NCBI GenBank assembly: GCA_964362625.1
Contig: CAYIFA010000023.1
Location: 1-14,405 of the forward strand
DNA: 14,405 nucleotides
DNA from: CAYIFA01 sp964362625
GTDB lineage: Bacteria > Patescibacteriota > Minisyncoccia > 1-14-0-10-42-19
Direction of reading: 5' to 3'
In this document: positions 12,005 to 14,405 of the stretch, one piece after another
How positions within the stretch are numbered: the stretch's first letter is position 1
Layout of the letters: the number at the start of each line of letters is the position of its first letter
Program-made: the position numbers and the translations under genes
The notes under the pieces: model-generated
Databases searched by the model: none
Told to the model about the DNA's origin: nothing
What the model saw: the letters and a program-made list of their open reading frames with translations, nothing else

Positions 12005-12970
12005 ATGGGGAAGATAAATGTCGCAGTCTTAAGAGGCGGGCCATCGGCAGAATATGAAATATCATTGCAAACCGGAGCGAGTGTGCTCGCGGCATTGGCA
12101 AAGGAAAAATATAAGCCGTTCGATATTTTCATTTCTAAAGACGGCCTCTGGCATTATCTGGGAAAACCAATTAAACCCGAAAATATTTTCCGCCGAGTTG
12201 ACGTTATATTTAATGCCATGCATGGAGAATACGGCGAAGACGGCGAAGCGCAGAAAATTTTTGAAACGTATAAAGTTCCTTACACCGGCTCACGGGTTCT
12301 AGCGAGCCGTTTGGCTATCAGAAAAGATCTGGCGCGCGAAGCTTTTAAAAACGCTGGCCTAAAAATCGCACCGGCTATAAAAATTACTTGGCTTGACGAC
12401 CCGGAACGCGCTGCCGCAAAGGCCATCGCCAAAATTGGACCGCCGCTCGTGGTTAAGCCGGCCGGGCGCGGTTCATCGGTGGGCATACATTTTGCCGGCA
12501 ACTTTCCGGAACTTATCAAAGCGATTGAAAACACTTTAAAATTTGACTCAAATATTCTGATTGAAAAAAAGATAAAAGGACGGGAAGCAACCTGCGGGAT
12601 TATTGAAAATTTCCGCGGCGAACGCCATTATGCTTTGCCGGTGATCGAAATTATCCCACCGGCCAAAAAGAAATTTTTTGATTACGAATCAAAATATGAC
12701 GGGTCCAGTCGGGAGATATGCCCGGGACGTTTTGATGATAAAACGCGCCTAGCCATTCAGGATATTGCTAAGCAAGCACACCAGACTCTGGGATGCCGGC
12801 ATTATTCCCGTTCAGATATGATTGTTGCGCGCAATGGGATTTATCTTTTGGAAACCAATACTTTACCCGGCCTCACCAGCCAGTCGCTATTACCGAAATC
12901 TGCCGAGGCCATCGGATGTTCGTTTCCGCAACTGCTAGATCATCTGATCCATCTCGCCCTAAATAAATAA
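12005..12970 (+). CDS. ddl: D-alanine--D-alanine ligase
   Basis: Ddl joins two D-alanines with ATP for the peptidoglycan stem peptide in the cytoplasm. The 321-residue protein has the ATP-grasp layout. Motifs are GGPSAEYEIS (11-20), HGEYGEDG (73-80, with E78), KPAGRGSSVG (151-160, phosphate loop), the omega-loop DYESKYDGS, YSRSDM with the conserved Arg-Asp, and ETNTLPGLTSQSLLP (283-297) with metal ligands E283 and N285. The DYESKY omega-loop fits D-Ala-D-Ala rather than the lactate-type ligases of the VanA group. Length is normal (about 300-360). Its stop codon overlaps the stem of a terminator shared with the converging gene. Confidence 0.95.
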   Translation: MGKINVAVLRGGPSAEYEISLQTGASVLAALAKEKYKPFDIFISKDGLWHYLGKPIKPENIFRRVDVIFNAMHGEYGEDGEAQKIFETYKVPYTGSRVLASRLAIRKDLAREAFKNAGLKIAPAIKITWLDDPERAAAKAIAKIGPPLVVKPAGRGSSVGIHFAGNFPELIKAIENTLKFDSNILIEKKIKGREATCGIIENFRGERHYALPVIEIIPPAKKKFFDYESKYDGSSREICPGRFDDKTRLAIQDIAKQAHQTLGCRHYSRSDMIVARNGIYLLETNTLPGLTSQSLLPKSAEAIGCSFPQLLDHLIHLALNK

Positions 12971-12997
12971 TCTCTTGCCGCTCGCCGACAAGAGATT
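12969..12997. terminator. bidirectional terminator between convergent genes
   Basis: A perfect 9-bp stem, AATCTCTTG (12969-12977) with CAAGAGATT (12989-12997), and an 11-nt loop. T-rich sequence follows on both strands (TAATTTT on plus, ATTTATTTA on minus). The ends of both coding regions (ddl at 12970, the minus gene at 12997) lie inside the stem. Confidence 0.7.
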
Positions 12998-13677
12998 TAA
13001 TTTTGATCATCCTTAAATTTATCGCCGATTTTATCCAATTCTTCTTTCAAGAATCCTATAGCTTTTTCGATTCTTCTGCGACGCTTGGCGCGTCTGCGCA
13101 TATACTTTGAACGACTTACGCGCGACACCATTCCAACCACTTCGTCAATTTCTTCTTGCTCCGATTCGTCCGGATAACGCCCTTCGTACCAATTATCATA
13201 TAGTGAGGCGAGAAAAACGGCGACCTTAGCCATAAACACGGCCGCCAAGATATCAACCATCGTATCGATCAAATCTATTTGAGCGCGCGTGACCCACATT
13301 TGATACCGCAAACCAAACATATCCCAGCTGAATTCAAGTGCCTCCCATAAAATAGCAAGGCGCATGACCCAAGCTTCAACAACAATGTTAAGGAAGCGGC
13401 GCCCTTCCTCAAACACAAAGAACCCTTTGGCGGCGTATTTACGAATTAGATAGCGTAACGCCAGCGCTCCGCCAAAACCAGCCACAGCATGTCCGAGCGC
13501 GTCAAACCACCATTGATTGCTGAACAAATCGTTTTCACCCTGCCAATTCAAAGCCCAAACAACAGCAAAAATAACCGACAACAACGCTATAATGACATTA
13601 GGAGGCCTCTTCGCTTCTCGGATAAAAACCGATAATTGTTCGCGTTTTCCTACAAACAAAGCCCATCTTCCTTTCAC
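12997..13677 (-). CDS. membrane protein, possibly YjdF/DUF2238-like
   Basis: The frame gives 226 residues from a GTG at 13675-13677; a TTG six codons later, preceded by AAAGGAAG, is an alternative start. Hydrophobic segments lie at about 27-44 (VIIALLSVIFAVVWAL), 56-80, 97-117 and 136-160. Polar residues inside or beside them form a spaced pattern: FDALGHAVAGFGG, LWEALEFSWD and DLIDTMVDILAA. Acidic and histidine residues placed this way are seen in YjdF/DUF2238 and VanZ-like membrane proteins, so this is a tentative match. The C-terminal 60 residues are soluble, first acidic (DESEQEEIDE), then very basic (KYMRRRAKRRRR), ending KDDQN. It converges on ddl and is divergent from the gene at 13768. 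Confidence 0.65.
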   Translation of the reverse strand: MKGRWALFVGKREQLSVFIREAKRPPNVIIALLSVIFAVVWALNWQGENDLFSNQWWFDALGHAVAGFGGALALRYLIRKYAAKGFFVFEEGRRFLNIVVEAWVMRLAILWEALEFSWDMFGLRYQMWVTRAQIDLIDTMVDILAAVFMAKVAVFLASLYDNWYEGRYPDESEQEEIDEVVGMVSRVSRSKYMRRRAKRRRRIEKAIGFLKEELDKIGDKFKDDQN

Positions 13678-13732
13678 GGGACTTGTGCGAGTCTAGACTT
13701 ACTCTAACTTATCCAAAATGTTACTCAAACGC

Positions 13733-13761
13733 TGGACAAGTATAAATTTTTTCAGTATAAT
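13733..13761 (+). promoter_or_regulatory. promoter of the 189-aa membrane protein gene, predicted leaderless
   Basis: TGGACA (13733-13738), a 17-nt spacer, TATAAT (13756-13761, perfect). Six nt (TTTAAA) separate the -10 box from the ATG at 13768, so the transcript should begin at the start codon. There is no Shine-Dalgarno. Confidence 0.7.
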
Positions 13762-13767
13762 TTTAAA

Positions 13768-14337
13768 ATGAAATTATTCAAAACATTACTGATCGTCTTT
13801 GCCGGGTTTATGGCAAATTACATTGTTTTCGAAACCACTGCTATTCAATATGGCATTGCTCAAGGTTTAACGCTAAAATGGTTTGCCGCCATGTTCATCA
13901 TTTCCGATTTTTTTACGATTCCTATCCCTTACATCCTGTCCAGACGGATTATGGCAAGGTTCCCAAAACTCCAGTCATGGCTCGAAGCCCGAGTAAGACC
14001 GCGCATAGCAAATATTGAAAATTCCACCGGTGGTTGGGGCGAAATAATCGGTTTTTCAGTCATAAGTTATTTTACGAGCACCTGGCTCGCTTCAACCATT
14101 GCCGCGTTAATGCTGGCAGACCTTAGACACGCATTTATTGGGATAGTTGCCGGCGACTTAGCATATTTTGCGACGCTCTATGGCACAATAGCCGGCACTG
14201 ATGCGCTCTTGCCGGGATCCAAATGGAAGTTCTTGATAGTTATGATTCTGGTAATCTTAGTTGTTACCATCGTCCAAAAAATAGTAAAATTATGGGTAAA
14301 TGCTTTGACTAAAAATAAAAACGGGCCATTAGCATAG
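13768..14337 (+). CDS. polytopic membrane protein, 189 aa, unknown function
   Basis: The protein starts MKLFKTLLIVFAGFMANYI and has about four or five hydrophobic segments: about residues 4-22, 38-58, 95-115, 120-145 and 153-176. A basic amphipathic stretch (SRRIMARFPKLQSWLEARVRPR, read in two parts) lies between the second and third. I recognise no family; a transporter-like small membrane protein is one possibility. It begins directly behind a strong promoter. Its last codons (GGG CCA TTA GCA TAG) are also the first 15 bases of the tRNA-Ala gene, so the C-terminus GPLA is dictated by the tRNA acceptor and D-arm sequence. The tRNA is likely co-transcribed and cut out of this mRNA. Confidence 0.75.
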   Translation: MKLFKTLLIVFAGFMANYIVFETTAIQYGIAQGLTLKWFAAMFIISDFFTIPIPYILSRRIMARFPKLQSWLEARVRPRIANIENSTGGWGEIIGFSVISYFTSTWLASTIAALMLADLRHAFIGIVAGDLAYFATLYGTIAGTDALLPGSKWKFLIVMILVILVVTIVQKIVKLWVNALTKNKNGPLA

Positions 14338-14393
14338 TGGTAGTGCTCCCGGTTTGCATCCGGGTTGCGGGAGTTCGATTCTCCCATGGTCCA
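14323..14393 (+). tRNA. tRNA-Ala (anticodon UGC), CCA not encoded
   Basis: The acceptor GGGCCAT (14323-14329) pairs with ATGGTCC (14386-14392), including the G3:U70 wobble that is the main AlaRS identity element. The D stem is GCAT/GTGC. The anticodon stem is CCCGG/CCGGG with loop TTTGCAT and anticodon TGC (14355-14357). The variable loop has 4 nt, the T stem is GGGAG/CTCCC with loop TTCGATT, and the discriminator is A14393. CAT follows instead of CCA, so CCA must be added after transcription, unlike tRNA-Lys here. A GCA (Cys) reading is excluded because U33 and the G3:U70 pair fit Ala. Its 5' 15 nt are coding sequence of the upstream gene. Confidence 0.93.
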
Positions 14394-14405
14394 CATTTTA
14401 GAAAA

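Noticed and set aside
14355..14358. Reading the last tRNA as tRNA-Cys (GCA)
   Set aside because: That shifts the anticodon loop and breaks the stem. The TGC reading with U33 and G3:U70 fits tRNA-Ala.
1..14405. CRISPR array, insertion sequence, prophage or toxin-antitoxin locus
   Set aside because: No regularly spaced repeats, transposase, integrase or phage structural cluster were seen. The baseplate-J-like gene stands without other phage genes.

Overview
The window looks like a chromosome segment from a Candidate Phyla Radiation (Patescibacteria, probably Parcubacteria-type) bacterium. The evidence is a compact genome, a tail of the S10/spc/alpha ribosomal operons (infA-rpmJ-rpsM-rpsK-rpsD-rpoA-rplQ-rplM-rpsI), a short alanyl-tRNA synthetase without its C-terminal domain, a PilM-like ATPase next to a baseplate-J-like membrane protein, and short GC-rich palindromes in intergenic and coding DNA. 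The lineage is inferred from these traits, not from a search.

Layout. Positions 1-375 (plus strand) hold the last 55 codons of a protein that resembles the C-terminus of membrane glycosyltransferases. A sigma70-type promoter follows, then a truncated tRNA-Lys 5' half interrupted by a 20-bp palindrome, then an intact tRNA-Lys(UUU). Positions 400-832 (minus) carry a 55-codon membrane protein with its own promoter, a strong Shine-Dalgarno and two hairpins downstream. Positions 889-5178 (minus) are the ribosomal/RNA polymerase operon, read from two tandem promoters upstream of infA. Positions 5183-9540 (minus) hold alaS, the PilM-like ATPase and the baseplate-J-like protein, probably one unit. 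Positions 9573-10876 (minus) hold mnmA, which carries two GC-rich palindromic insertions. Positions 10905-11951 hold a palindrome, a terminator and a polytopic membrane protein with an attenuator-like leader (minus). From 11992 to the end are ddl (plus), a YjdF/DUF2238-like membrane protein (minus, convergent with ddl), a small polytopic membrane protein (plus) and a tRNA-Ala(UGC) whose 5' end is shared with that protein's last codons.

How the genes work together. Most of the window serves translation and transcription: ribosomal proteins, IF-1, the RNAP alpha subunit, AlaRS and a tRNA-Ala, and MnmA, which thiolates U34 of tRNA-Lys(UUU), a tRNA also present here. Ddl makes D-Ala-D-Ala for peptidoglycan. 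The ATPase/baseplate-J-like pair is a candidate cell-envelope machine of unknown function.

Four genes that start transcription units (alaS, mnmA, ddl and the gene at 13768) have a -10 box ending only 6 or 7 nt before the start codon, which predicts leaderless mRNAs. Only two short or unknown membrane-protein genes have strong Shine-Dalgarno sequences. The most unusual structures are the in-frame hairpin element inside mnmA, the interrupted tRNA-Lys half copy, and the leaderless promoter pattern.
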